Assembly: GCF_013204885.1 (NCBI RefSeq)
Contig: NZ_JABMKX010000032.1
Coordinates: forward strand, 1 to 47,435
Length of the DNA: 47,435 nucleotides
Direction of reading: 5' to 3'
From: Paenibacillus tritici
GTDB taxonomy: Bacteria > Bacillota > Bacilli > Paenibacillales > Paenibacillaceae
Part shown: positions 25,629 through 33,647 of the stretch, piece after piece
Layout: every line of letters starts with the position of its first letter
Position numbering within the stretch: the stretch's first letter is position 1
The notes under the pieces: model-generated
Databases searched by the model: none
The model's input: the letters and a program-made list of their open reading frames with translations, nothing else
Told to the model about the DNA's origin: nothing
Program-made: the position numbers and the translations under genes

Positions 25629-25979
25629 TTATTTCATAAGCTCAACAGGATACTCCGGATCAGGAGTATTTTGAAGCTCCGTCTCTGTTCCGACAAAAAA
25701 CTCTTGTACCGTAGGTCCCTCTATTTTACCGGAACTATTAACAGACTCGCCGTCGCCTATATGGTGACCGTGGATCATTTGATCGACATCTATTTTTTGT
25801 TGTGTGTTTTTCTTCCCATTAACCTGCTTGATAGGGTCAAATCCCTCTTGATTATAGATAATCTGCACCCAGCCGACATAATTTTCTGGAATAAGGTAAG
25901 TGTTTAGATTGCTTTTATTAGAGCTGCAGGCGACGAGGATCAGCAACCAGGGAATGAATACTGAAAGTACTTTTCTCAA
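25629..25979 (-). CDS. Small lipoprotein (DUF6843-like)
   Basis: A 116-residue lipoprotein: signal MRKVLSVFIPWLLILVAC with Cys18. It is followed by NTYLIPENYVGWVQIIYNQ, a stretch I associate with a widespread small Bacillales lipoprotein family (DUF6843 type, from memory). The remainder is polar with HGHHIGDGE and no enzymatic motif. The start is TTG 25979 with GGAGGT at a good distance. It lies 47 nt upstream of the helical protein gene. Confidence 0.68.
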   Translation of the reverse strand: MRKVLSVFIPWLLILVACSSNKSNLNTYLIPENYVGWVQIIYNQEGFDPIKQVNGKKNTQQKIDVDQMIHGHHIGDGESVNSSGKIEGPTVQEFFVGTETELQNTPDPEYPVELMK

Positions 25980-26167
25980 GGCTTAACCTCCGTGAGAGAT
26001 CATTGTATATGTAGTTAATTATAGCGGAAGGAGCAGTTTCTTGCAGTAGATACGTTGTCGCCGCCGGTGTGAATAGCTTTGCCTGAATCTAATCGTGAAT
26101 CGAAAGAAAGGCTCTGCTCTTCATTATCATCTCAAATTCCGATAATTACATAAAAAGGGGGCCGAAG

Positions 26168-26608
26168 ATGAAATCATTGAAGGCAGCACTCCAAGCCATT
26201 CTTTATGTACTTGTGGTACTTGGACTACATCTGCTCCTGATTTATTTACTAAAAATAAAAATTGAGGGATGGGGAACAGAAGTATCAATAACCTCATTAA
26301 AGGTGTATTTTATACCGCTTTTATTCTGTTTGATTAATTCTTTTTTGTTAATAAGGACACAACGGATAAAGTACCATATCATCTGGTTTTTAGTAACTAT
26401 TGTACCAAGTTTTTTGTCTGTTTTATTTTTCAAAGCAATACAAACGAGTGGAGATTATGAGCAGGCATTCGTTACTATTAATTTCTTTCCGAAATATCAA
26501 GCTGAAATGCTCTTTCTGCTTCCTTGGGGTATTTCTATTACTCAATTTATTTTGAGCGTATATTACGTAATCAAATTAAGAAAAGATGTTAAGCTTTTGA
26601 AAGCATAG
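26168..26608 (+). CDS. Four-TM membrane protein, first of three tandem paralogues
   Basis: A 146-residue AT-rich gene product with about four hydrophobic segments. It shares with the next two genes a TM1 of the type VLVVLGLHLLLIYLLKIKIEG, a conserved motif (R)IKYHIIWFLVTIVPSFL after TM2, and a C-terminal TM. Start ATG 26168 with AAAAGGGGG upstream. Function unknown; the triplet arrangement suggests local duplication, perhaps with roles in envelope or immunity functions. No catalytic residues are visible. Confidence 0.7.
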   Translation: MKSLKAALQAILYVLVVLGLHLLLIYLLKIKIEGWGTEVSITSLKVYFIPLLFCLINSFLLIRTQRIKYHIIWFLVTIVPSFLSVLFFKAIQTSGDYEQAFVTINFFPKYQAEMLFLLPWGISITQFILSVYYVIKLRKDVKLLKA

Positions 26609-26641
26609 ATAGGAAAAAGAAAGGCGTGGGGTAAAGATAAA

Positions 26642-27067
26642 ATGAGCAACAGATTTCTTACTAGGATAAGGGCAATTGCACAAGTTTTTTTCATAGTAGT
26701 TTTACATATAGGTGTAATTTATTTTCTGAAATTGAGAGGAGGGAATTGGGACAAAGAGGCTGTACAACAAGCCGTTATCATTTATTCAGTTCTAATAGTT
26801 TTATTGTACTTAACTTGTGTGATGTCTTTAGTGACACAAAAAATAAGATATAACTTATTGTGGTTTTTGATAAGCACTATTCCTAGTATTAGCTTCTTGT
26901 TTCTTCTAAATAAAAATAAGGGAAATGAGGCTCCTGAATATGGTTTTGTAGATTTAAAATTCGACAGTGATTTTTTTGGATTGGCTCTTATATTTCCTTT
27001 AGTTTACTTTGTAATTCAATTAACTCTAATTGTTGCGCTATGGATATTAAAATTTCCGAAAGAATGA
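26642..27067 (+). CDS. Four-TM membrane protein, second paralogue
   Basis: A 141-residue membrane protein. The segments VVLHIGVIYFLKLRGGNW, TQKIRYNLLWFLISTIPSIS and the final hydrophobic segment align with the corresponding parts of both neighbours. It differs in the extracytoplasmic loop (NKGNEAPEYGFVDLKF). The start ATG 26642 lies 34 nt after the first paralogue, with a GTGGGG site, so the three genes probably share a transcript. No assigned function. Confidence 0.7.
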   Translation: MSNRFLTRIRAIAQVFFIVVLHIGVIYFLKLRGGNWDKEAVQQAVIIYSVLIVLLYLTCVMSLVTQKIRYNLLWFLISTIPSISFLFLLNKNKGNEAPEYGFVDLKFDSDFFGLALIFPLVYFVIQLTLIVALWILKFPKE

Positions 27068-27102
27068 TTATATACCTATGAATTCTTGCGAGGTGTGAAG
27101 AT

Positions 27103-27540
27103 TTGCTTGGGAAATTGGATATCAAGTTGAAAGTTTTAATCCAAGTTGGATTAGTTATATTGTTTCATATGATAATTATTTATTACTCAAATATCAGAAT
27201 AGAAGGGCCGATAGAAGCTGGAAAAATATTGATTTATTATTGTAGCCCCCTTATTTTATTATGTACAACTTGTATGATGTCGTTAAAAGCAAGAACGTAC
27301 AAGTATAAGCTTATATGGATCATATGTAGTACTTTTCCGAGTATTGGTATATTGAGTTATTTTAAAAAATTGGATGGAAATAACACTGTCGCAGGTGTGG
27401 TTGATATCACTTATCTAAACTTAGATAATAACCGGATTCTAGTTTTATTCTATTTCCCTTTAGTATTTTCGATCATACAAATAATATTAATGTTTGGTTT
27501 ATGGATAATACAAATTGCCAAAGAAAACGGGAAGAGGTGA
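27103..27540 (+). CDS. Four-TM membrane protein, third paralogue
   Basis: A 145-residue membrane protein starting at TTG 27103 with GAGGTG at 27090-27095. KYKLIWIICSTFPSIGIL corresponds to the central motif of the two upstream paralogues, and the loop GVVDITYLNLDNNRI corresponds to GFVDLKFDSDFF in the second. It is the last gene before the duplicated ATP-grasp fragment, so the triplet borders the accessory island. No function recognised. Confidence 0.68.
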   Translation: MLGKLDIKLKVLIQVGLVILFHMIIIYYSNIRIEGPIEAGKILIYYCSPLILLCTTCMMSLKARTYKYKLIWIICSTFPSIGILSYFKKLDGNNTVAGVVDITYLNLDNNRILVLFYFPLVFSIIQIILMFGLWIIQIAKENGKR

Positions 27541-27601
27541 ATGATTTATAAGTGAGGATAAAATATGGATGTCTAACATGCGATTTGAAGTCTGGTAACA
27601 A

Positions 27602-27629
27602 GCGCCTCTCCAATATAACGGAGAGGCGC
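27602..27629. terminator. Terminator hairpin in repeat copy 1
   Basis: GCGCCTCTCC (27602-27611) and GGAGAGGCGC (27620-27629) form a 10-bp perfect stem with an 8-nt loop; TTCTCGTTT follows on the plus strand. It is the duplicated copy of the terminator of the ATP-grasp operon. Confidence 0.8.
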
Positions 27630-27654
27630 TTCTCGTTTACAGAGCACTACTACC

Positions 27655-28479
27655 CTACTCCTCAACCACCTTCGACGAGCTAGGCGTATTCTTATTCTTA
27701 TACACCCACATCGCGTACTCCAGCGGGCGCACCAGGTCCTTGCGGTAGGTGGCTGTCGCCGGAGCGGGCGGAAACTTCGCGGGCGGGCTTGGGGTTGACC
27801 TCCAGCACGTAGATCTTGCCCTCGCGGTCGATGGCAAGATCCAGGGCCAGCTCGCAGAGGGCACCGAAGCTGTCTTCGAGGTAAGCGGCAGCATCGAGGC
27901 CCAGCTTCTCGGCTGCGCGCATGGCTTTGTCTGCCCGTTCTTCGCTCCCGAGCCACTGCTTCAGCAGCGTCTCTGCCTTCATTGCATGTCCGCCGCCATG
28001 GAGGTTCGAGGTGACGCTGCGGGCAGCGCCTACCCGGCCGGCCATGCCGGTGAACTCCCAGTCCCCTTTGCCGTTCTTCTGCACAAGCATCCGGTAATCG
28101 TGGAACCGGCCGCTGGGCAACCGCAGGGGAATGCCCTGCTGGACGAGGAACTTGCCGCTGATGCACCACTGGCGGACTATGGCCTCCAGGCGGTTCAGCG
28201 ATACCTTCCGGGGCGCGATAATCTGGCGGGTCTGGCGGCGTCCCTGGATATCGAAGAGGGACTTGCCTTCCCGCTGCCGCTCAATCCGCAGGATGCCGCG
28301 TCCGCCAGTGCCGTTGATCGGCTTCACGTAGACAACCGGGCTGGATTTCAGCATCCGGTGCAGGTCGGCGGAGGACTGGTAGAGGAGCGTCTCCGGCATA
28401 TGGGGCCGGAAGCGGCTCCGCTGGGAGAAGGTCTGGTGCACCGTCCATTTATTGCGCAGCGGACGGTTGAGGAAGGTCA
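27655..28479 (-). pseudogene. Truncated, frameshifted YheC/YheD-type ATP-grasp gene
   Basis: The C-terminal ~275 codons of the gene at 31988-33118 are repeated here. The copy lacks the first ~100 codons, ending at 28479 where an IS5-like remnant begins. A two-base deletion near 27748 shifts the frame close to the C-terminus, so the last ~35 residues no longer match in frame. The core ATP-grasp block (VYVKPINGTGGRGILRI, DYRMLVQKNGKGDWEFTGM) is intact, with very few substitutions. The copy has no recognisable start signal and is presumed non-functional. Confidence 0.88.
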
Positions 28480-28484
28480 CAGGT

Positions 28485-29080
28485 TGTGAACGAATTATGT
28501 TTAACGCTTTTCTATGGATAGATCTAAGTGGTGCTGCCTGGCGCGATCTACCGGAAGAACGCTATGGTCCATGGAAAACGGTCTACAGTCGCTTCTACAA
28601 GTAGCGAAATAACGGACTGCTTGAAACGATCTCCAAGCTCTTCAAGTGTAACCTGACTTTGAAAACTTGAGTATTGATTCTACACGAACAATGCACATGA
28701 ACATAGCGTTGGTGCTAAAAAACGTTGAAGGACACGAAGTGAAGCACATTAACATCAGACGTGGCGGAAAAACAATCAAACTTCAGATTAGGTAATCCGC
28801 TCGCTTTTCTTGTGTGGGGTGTTCAAGTCTACGATTCCATTTCAGTAATCGATTTACTTCAGAAGCTGAATATTACAGGGAGTCATATTCTTAGCGACAA
28901 AGCCTATGGCTCCGAAGCTATTCGGAATTGGATTACAACTCTATCAAGAACGACACTTAAATGAAGAGTTTTCAGACACGATCTAATGGAATCCTGACAG
29001 CCTATAAATATTTCATGGTTCGCAATGTGATGAAATTATGTAAGAAATTTAAAAAAATACTAAAAAATTACCTGGGATTA
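28485..29080 (+). pseudogene. Degenerate IS5-family transposase remnant
   Basis: Read in pieces: MFNAFLWIDLSGAAWRDLPE and RYGPWKTVYSRFYK match the first ORF of IS5/IS427-type transposases, then an in-frame TAG occurs where Trp is expected. A later block NPLAFLVWGVQVYDSISVID followed by GSHILSDKAYGSEAIRNWI matches the second ORF with the DDE Asp and Gly-x-DKAYGS motif. Frame changes and stops interrupt it throughout; a tail near 28990-29060 (YKYFMVRNVMKLCKKFKKI) may be the degraded final segment. No terminal inverted repeats were identified. It directly abuts the end of repeat copy 1. Confidence 0.78.
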
Positions 29081-29218
29081 TTCTCATATTATGGTACTGA
29101 TGGTAGAATGGTGGTGACTGAGAGCGGTAATTGGAGAAAATTTTAATTAAGAAGAAAGGAGGTTTTACTTTCAGTTAGGTAAACTAAACTAAAAAAGAGA
29201 TTAGGAGCTTGATAAAAA

Positions 29219-30175
29219 ATGACGAAATATCTAAAGAGAGTTACCTTTGTACTAATGTGTCTTGTAATGGTATTACCTACACTTGCTTCAGCAAGCCCCA
29301 ATAATGAAAATGTTATTGTAAACGCTTTAGAACAGAGTTCATTCTATGATGCAGCAGGTAATCTAACTGAGGTAGTAGGAGAACCAGATGGTACAATTGT
29401 AGTCTATGTTAATGGCGTATTGAACCATAGTGCAAAAACAGACTTAACTACGGGTACAGTTGAGTCGACGGAATATATCGATCCCACTGGGGAAAAAGAC
29501 AAGCAAAGCACGGAAGCCTATGGCAAGATAGAGAAGAATATTAATAAAGATAAACTAGGCATGCAAGAAAAAAAGACTATTTATATACTAGATGATCTTA
29601 TTGAAGAAAATGTTGTCCTTGATACAAAAGAAGCAGAGAAATTAGAAACTTCAAATTTATTCTCGCCAGCAACCTATGACCCAGTCTCCACCCCTCCAAC
29701 ATGGCCCTATGCCTCGGGATATAACTATAGAAATTCTTATAATAATACTAATATGCAAGTGTTAGCCCATGGTTATTATAAGAATGATACACCGACCTAC
29801 TCTAGTGCCCAAAGAGTAAGTTTTTTAAGAAGTACTACAATCGGAGTTGGGGTTTCAATAATTGTCGCTTTATTTGGCGGTCCGGTAACCATTTCTATAG
29901 TTACAGGTGCACTTGTTGCTTGCGTAGGTGCTTGGATAATAGATGGAGTTTTCACCAAGAATGTAGATGTTAATGTGTATATACAAACAGAGTGGGAGAA
30001 TTGGTTAGCTATTGTTAATGCGAAAACCTCTTATACAAAACAAGGTACCGAATATCTTAGAGTATTGAATGCGTCCGGTCCAGGAGAATCACTTAAACCA
30101 CTCAATAATGGGAAGGTGGGCTTTACATTTGATTTTTTTGAGTTCTTAAGACTAGCTTCATGGGGACAAATTTAA
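29219..30175 (+). CDS. Secreted protein with Gly-rich hydrophobic segment (bacteriocin-like?)
   Basis: A 318-residue AT-rich protein. It has a signal peptide (LMCLVMVLPTLASASP), a ~170-residue polar region including YVNGVLNHSAKTDLTTG, a central SGYNYRNSYNNTNMQ segment, and then a hydrophobic Gly-rich stretch (TTIGVGVSIIVALFGGPVT through ACVGAWIIDG). A polar C-terminal domain with Trp and aromatic residues follows. A single internal hydrophobic helix pair with glycines recalls pore-forming peptides and geobacillin-26-type antimicrobial proteins, but I cannot confirm the family. ATG 29219 has GGAG 12 nt upstream. A strong terminator lies downstream. Confidence 0.68.
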   Translation: MTKYLKRVTFVLMCLVMVLPTLASASPNNENVIVNALEQSSFYDAAGNLTEVVGEPDGTIVVYVNGVLNHSAKTDLTTGTVESTEYIDPTGEKDKQSTEAYGKIEKNINKDKLGMQEKKTIYILDDLIEENVVLDTKEAEKLETSNLFSPATYDPVSTPPTWPYASGYNYRNSYNNTNMQVLAHGYYKNDTPTYSSAQRVSFLRSTTIGVGVSIIVALFGGPVTISIVTGALVACVGAWIIDGVFTKNVDVNVYIQTEWENWLAIVNAKTSYTKQGTEYLRVLNASGPGESLKPLNNGKVGFTFDFFEFLRLASWGQI

Positions 30176-30330
30176 CCACATGAAATCGAAAGGTAGAACC
30201 TACAATTTTGTAATTTAGCCGATGCTAACTCAGGGGTTTGTACCTGTTCATGCGTTTAGATTATGGACAATTATTTGCGAATGAGTTATTTGGCATTAAA
30301 TCAGAATACACTAGCAATTATAATAATCGA

Positions 30331-30385
30331 AAAGAGGCATGCTGTCGTAGTCTAAAGACCCGGACAAGCATGCCTCTTTTTCTTT
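30331..30385. terminator. Terminator after the secreted-protein gene
   Basis: AAAGAGGCATGCT (30331-30343) pairs with AGCATGCCTCTTTT (30367-30380), followed by TCTTT. Symmetric A/T tracts suggest it may also act on the minus strand. Confidence 0.88.
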
Positions 30386-30721
30386 AAATTAGCAATGGTT
30401 GTTGCAGCAGTTACGTGCGTGTGCTTGTATTAAACAAGGAATTCCACTAAATTTATGTGCTTCTCAGCAATATAACATTCAGTGTTCACCTTATTCCGTG
30501 GGATCGTGAGGTTAGTAGTGGTCACGAAGTAAAGTTCTTTAAGAAATCTGAAGGTGTTTGATCCTTGTTAGCGCCGTGATCAAGTTGGTTAGAAATCGTC
30601 GGTCCATAAAAACTAGTATTCGACTGACATAAATAAAATGAAACAGCGTCAGCCCCGGTCTGAAAAACAATGTAGACTACAGCCGTTATATTGAACTAAC
30701 GTTTCCTTTTTCTGAATAATC
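30386..30721. other. Intergenic stretch without recognisable gene
   Basis: About 335 nt between the terminator and the end of the minus-strand membrane protein gene. No frame of useful length has a ribosome binding site, and no repeat or hairpin of note was found. It may be decayed coding or mobile DNA, judging from its position in the island. Confidence 0.5.
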
Positions 30722-31198
30722 CTAACGTTCATATCTAAAGAAATCTTCTTTAAGTTGAAATGAGTGCTTATCAATAGGACTTACTACATAAAATAATTTT
30801 TCTCCTGACACTTCAACTTCATAATGATAATAATAATCATCAATAAACCAGGACTTACGAGGAGTAGTGGGAATTAGTTTGTAGTTCGTAGAAATAAAAG
30901 CAACCTCATCATTACTTATCTCATTTTGGACAAAAGCCTTCCCACCTTCGTAAGTAGTAGATGGTAAAATAAAAATAAATAAAAATATAATTAAAATATT
31001 TAACACAATTAAACCTATAAATTTAACTTTTCCAAACTCTTTTATAAACGAAAAACAAAGCAATAGAAGAATAATTGCAATATCAAAAAACCACGTTTTT
31101 ATCACTCCAGAGTATAACAAATTGTCAATTAAGTGAAGTGCTAACAACTCAACGAAAAAAATAACAGGTATTAGTTTTACTAATTTTATATTTCTCAT
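30722..31198 (-). CDS. Small membrane protein, three N-terminal TM helices
   Basis: A 158-residue AT-rich product: three TM helices in residues ~6-84 (LIPVIFFVELLALHLID; FFDIAIILLLLCF; FIGLIVLNILIIFLFIFIL), then a ~70-residue extracytoplasmic domain with a YYYHYEVEVSGEKLFYVVSP strand. Start ATG 31198 has a GGGGGGG run 5 nt upstream; ATG 31228 is upstream of that site. No family recognised. It lies in the same island as the secreted protein, in the opposite orientation, so an immunity role can only be guessed. Confidence 0.68.
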   Translation of the reverse strand: MRNIKLVKLIPVIFFVELLALHLIDNLLYSGVIKTWFFDIAIILLLLCFSFIKEFGKVKFIGLIVLNILIIFLFIFILPSTTYEGGKAFVQNEISNDEVAFISTNYKLIPTTPRKSWFIDDYYYHYEVEVSGEKLFYVVSPIDKHSFQLKEDFFRYER

Positions 31199-31440
31199 TA
31201 ATTCCCCCCCATTTAAAAAGCCTTTCATAAAGTGTTACTAAAGTGTTATCAATTACCCGCTAGCAGTAGAGTTGATTTTATCTATACTCTATATACCATA
31301 AATATGCTGTAAAATCCAAAAAATCACATTATTTTTTAGCTATCCTGCTCTTTAAATGAAAAAGTAGGCGATCGTATTGTGCTTCCTTTAATCCCCATCC
31401 AGGCGCCTTTGTAGCAACGGTCTGCCTGGTGAGTCGGCGA
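31199..31440. other. AT-rich intergenic stretch
   Basis: Upstream region of the minus-strand membrane protein, with no gene. It ends where the ExeA/TniB-like remnant becomes readable. Confidence 0.5.
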
Positions 31441-31915
31441 AGACGTGAGCAAGGAACTGGATGAAGCGGGCTTTAAGCTACTCTCCCAGTCGGATTCGAA
31501 GTTAACTAAACTCTTCTACAAAGGGCTACTGGAGCAGCTCAACTGTAAGTCGGAATTTTACCGGGGTGACAATAAACAGCAGTTTCGCCAGGAGAGTTGA
31601 ACTCATGCGTGGGTATTCGCCGATTGCAGCCGGTGGTCGTGGTCGATGAGGCACATCTATTGGACCGGGAGATGCTGGAGGAACTGCGTTTTCTATTAAA
31701 TCTGAGAATGGATTCACAGAACCCGCTGGCCCTCATTTTTTTGTGGCGTAAAGCGAATTATTGTGAGACCGGTTAGGCTGTAAGCGTACGTAGCGATTCG
31801 CCAGCGAATTGCTATGCATTGTTATCTTCCGCTATTGACCAGCGGATCCCCTTGGCTGGTGAACAAATTATGCACCCACGCTTTGATCTACAGAGCGCAG
31901 AACAAGACCGGATTG
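31441..31915 (+). pseudogene. Remnant of an ExeA/TniB-like transposon AAA+ ATPase
   Basis: Three pieces in different frames match the ATP-binding partner of DDE transposases (ExeA, TniB or IstB-like). They are LDEAGFKLLSQSDSKLTKLF with YKGLLEQLNCKSEFYRGDNK (31458-31570), QPVVVVDEAHLLDREMLEEL then RFLLNLRMDSQNPLALIF (31624-31740, containing the Walker B DEAH), and AIDQRIPLAGEQI with LQSAEQDRIVDDH (31830-31920). Walker A is missing and stops interrupt the frame. The remnant ends just before repeat copy 2. Confidence 0.78.
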
Positions 31916-31929
31916 TGGATGACCACAAC

Positions 31930-32814
31930 AACAAGCGCCTCTCCAATATAACGGAGAGGCGCTTCTCGTTTACAGAGCACTACTACCCTACTCCTCAACC
32001 ACCTTCGACGAGCTAGGCGTATTCTTGTTCTTATACACCCACATGGCATATTCCAGCGGGCGGACCAGCGCTTTGCGGTAGGTGCCGCTGTCGCCGGAGC
32101 GGGCGAAAACTTCGCGGGCGGGCTTGGGGTTGACCTCCAGCACGTAGATCTTGCCCTCGCGGTCGATGGCAAGATCCAGGGCCAGCTCGCAGAGGGCACC
32201 GAAGCTGTCTTCGAGGTAAGCGGCAGCATCGAGGCCCAGCTTCTCGGCTGCGCGCATGGCTTTGTCTGCCCGTTCTTCGCTCCCGAGCCACTGTTTCAGC
32301 AGCGTCTCTGCCTTCATTGCATGTCCGCCGCCATGGAGGTTCGAGGTGACGCTGCGGGCAGCGCCTACCCGGCCGGCCATGCCGGTGAACTCCCAGTCCC
32401 CTTTGCCGTTCTTCTGCACAAGCATCCGGTAATCGTGGAACCGGCCGCTGGGCAGCCGCAGGGGAATGCCCTGCTGGACGAGGAACTTGCCGCTGATGCA
32501 CCACTGGCGGACTATGGTCTCCAGGCGGTTCAGCGATACCTTCCGGGGCGCGATAATCTGGCGGGTCTGGCGGCGTCCCTGGATATCGAAGAGGGACTTG
32601 CCTTCCCGCTGCCGCTCAATCCGCAGGATGCCGCGTCCGCCAGTGCCGTTGATCGGCTTCACATAGACAACCGGGCTGGATTTCAGCATCCGGTGCAGGT
32701 CGGCGGAGGACTGGTAGAGGAGCGTCTCCGGCATATGGGGCCGGAAGCGGCTCCGCTGGGAGAAGGTCTGGTGCACCGTCCATTTATTGCGCAGCGGACG
32801 GTTAAGGAAGGTCA
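31930..32814. repeat. Direct repeat copy 2 (885 bp), inside the intact gene
   Basis: This is the parent copy of 27597-28479. It lies at the 3' end of the minus-strand ATP-grasp operon and includes its terminator. The two copies have the same orientation and bracket a 3.4-kb island (28480-31929) with two mobile-element remnants. Confidence 0.92.
31935..31962. terminator. Terminator of the ATP-grasp operon
   Basis: GCGCCTCTCC (31935-31944) pairs with GGAGAGGCGC (31953-31962). On the minus strand the hairpin follows the operon's last stop and is trailed by TTGTTGTTG. Confidence 0.82.
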
Positions 32815-33118
32815 GATGGTCATACCGCGCGCGGAAGCGCAGCAGCTGCTGGAAGCGCTGGCTGCGCTGAATCCGGCAGCGGTCATAGATCATATTCGGG
32901 AAGGAGCGCCATCTGCGCGACCATATTCCGCTTTTGACATCATAGACCATCGCATGGATCTGGTCCTTGCTGACATGTACATCTGCTGGGGTAAATACAA
33001 AGACATCCAGGCCAATCCGGTTGCCTTCAATAATCATCCTCCGGTATACGCTCTTCTCTTCAAGCTGTTTGGCGTCGTTCAGATACAGCGTGAGGATGCC
33101 TAAGACGGGCTCTGGCAC
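31988..33118 (-). CDS. YheC/YheD-type ATP-grasp protein (fifth in operon)
   Basis: A 376-residue enzyme of the short form. It has an N-terminal domain (PVLGILTLYLN), NMIYDRCR near 93, and the ATP-grasp core: VVYVKPINGTGGRGILRI (glycine-rich lid), VQQGIPL, DYRMLVQKNGKGDWEFTGM (grasp Arg/Lys) and a C-terminal LALDLAIDREGKIYVLEVNP, which carries the Mg2+-binding Asp and Glu/Asn. Family members are spore-coat-associated in B. subtilis. GTG 33118 follows AAGGTGA and overlaps the GNAT-like gene by 19 nt. The substrate is unknown. Its last ~275 codons are duplicated at 27655-28479. Confidence 0.85.
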   Translation of the reverse strand: MPEPVLGILTLYLNDAKQLEEKSVYRRMIIEGNRIGLDVFVFTPADVHVSKDQIHAMVYDVKSGIWSRRWRSFPNMIYDRCRIQRSQRFQQLLRFRARYDHLTFLNRPLRNKWTVHQTFSQRSRFRPHMPETLLYQSSADLHRMLKSSPVVYVKPINGTGGRGILRIERQREGKSLFDIQGRRQTRQIIAPRKVSLNRLETIVRQWCISGKFLVQQGIPLRLPSGRFHDYRMLVQKNGKGDWEFTGMAGRVGAARSVTSNLHGGGHAMKAETLLKQWLGSEERADKAMRAAEKLGLDAAAYLEDSFGALCELALDLAIDREGKIYVLEVNPKPAREVFARSGDSGTYRKALVRPLEYAMWVYKNKNTPSSSKVVEE

Positions 33119-33618
33119 AGGAGTTCACCTTCTTGTGGAAGAATTGGGGGAGCTGCTGAAGCCGCGTGGGACCGCAGCAGCAGGGTGGGCTTGCCGGTAG
33201 GACCGGTGAGCAGGTCGACGGCGGCAAGCCCGCTGTTGAAGCACATTTTCAGGCTGGCTGTATTGTCGCAGGCGACCTGGCATTCCAGATGCCCCAGCTG
33301 CTCCAGCTGCGCGGTAAGCAGGACTGTGCCGGTATGCCTGTTCCGGTACAAGGGATGGACGGCGACGATACACGCCTCCTTCCCGAAGCCGGATACGAAG
33401 CTGACACCTGCAAGCTGGCGGCCGTTCTCACCCCGAACGGTGGCAACGAGGAGAGAGGCTCCCGGCAGTGCGAGCTGATCCGGTGTCAACCGGGCCAGCT
33501 GTCTGCATCCGCGAAGAGTGATCCGCTGTTCCCCATAGTCCCTCAGGAACTCAAGCAGTCCGGCGAGCCTCGATTTCCACTGTACGGGATCGCTGTCATA
33601 GAGCGAGGATATCTGCAT
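33100..33618 (-). CDS. GNAT-like acetyltransferase
   Basis: A 172-residue protein with a GNAT-type fold. SLLVATVRGENGRQLAGVSF forms strands 2-3, CIVAVHPLYRNRHTGTVLL is the acyl-CoA binding motif A (degenerate R-x-x-x-T-G), and ACDNTASLKMCFNSGL resembles motif B with the Asn and N-x-A-S-x pattern. Start ATG 33618 has AAGGAAGTGA upstream; the GTG-type frame from 33651 is rejected. It lies within the ATP-grasp operon, between the third short enzyme and the last one, so it may acetylate the product or an amino group on a substrate. Confidence 0.7.
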   Translation of the reverse strand: MQISSLYDSDPVQWKSRLAGLLEFLRDYGEQRITLRGCRQLARLTPDQLALPGASLLVATVRGENGRQLAGVSFVSGFGKEACIVAVHPLYRNRHTGTVLLTAQLEQLGHLECQVACDNTASLKMCFNSGLAAVDLLTGPTGKPTLLLRSHAASAAPPILPQEGELLCQSPS

Positions 33619-33647
33619 GGTGTCACTTCCTTTGACGGGTTTGTGGA

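Larger units (their letters stand above)
27597..28479. repeat. Direct repeat copy 1 (about 883 bp)
   Basis: This stretch is nearly identical to 31930-32814, offset 4333 nt. It begins at AACAAGCGCCTCTCC and ends at GGAAGGTCA. Differences are a two-base loss (CC) near 27748, scattered substitutions clustered at 27700-27780, and a few single changes elsewhere. It carries the terminator and the 3' three-quarters of an ATP-grasp gene. Confidence 0.92.

Noticed and set aside
27749..28489. 246-codon plus-strand frame and its twin at 32321-33103
   Set aside because: Both are antisense to the ATP-grasp repeat copies and have no translation signals.
28761..29146. Two short plus-strand frames (67 and 61 codons)
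   Set aside because: The first is part of the degraded IS5-like transposase; the second is probably its tail or noise.
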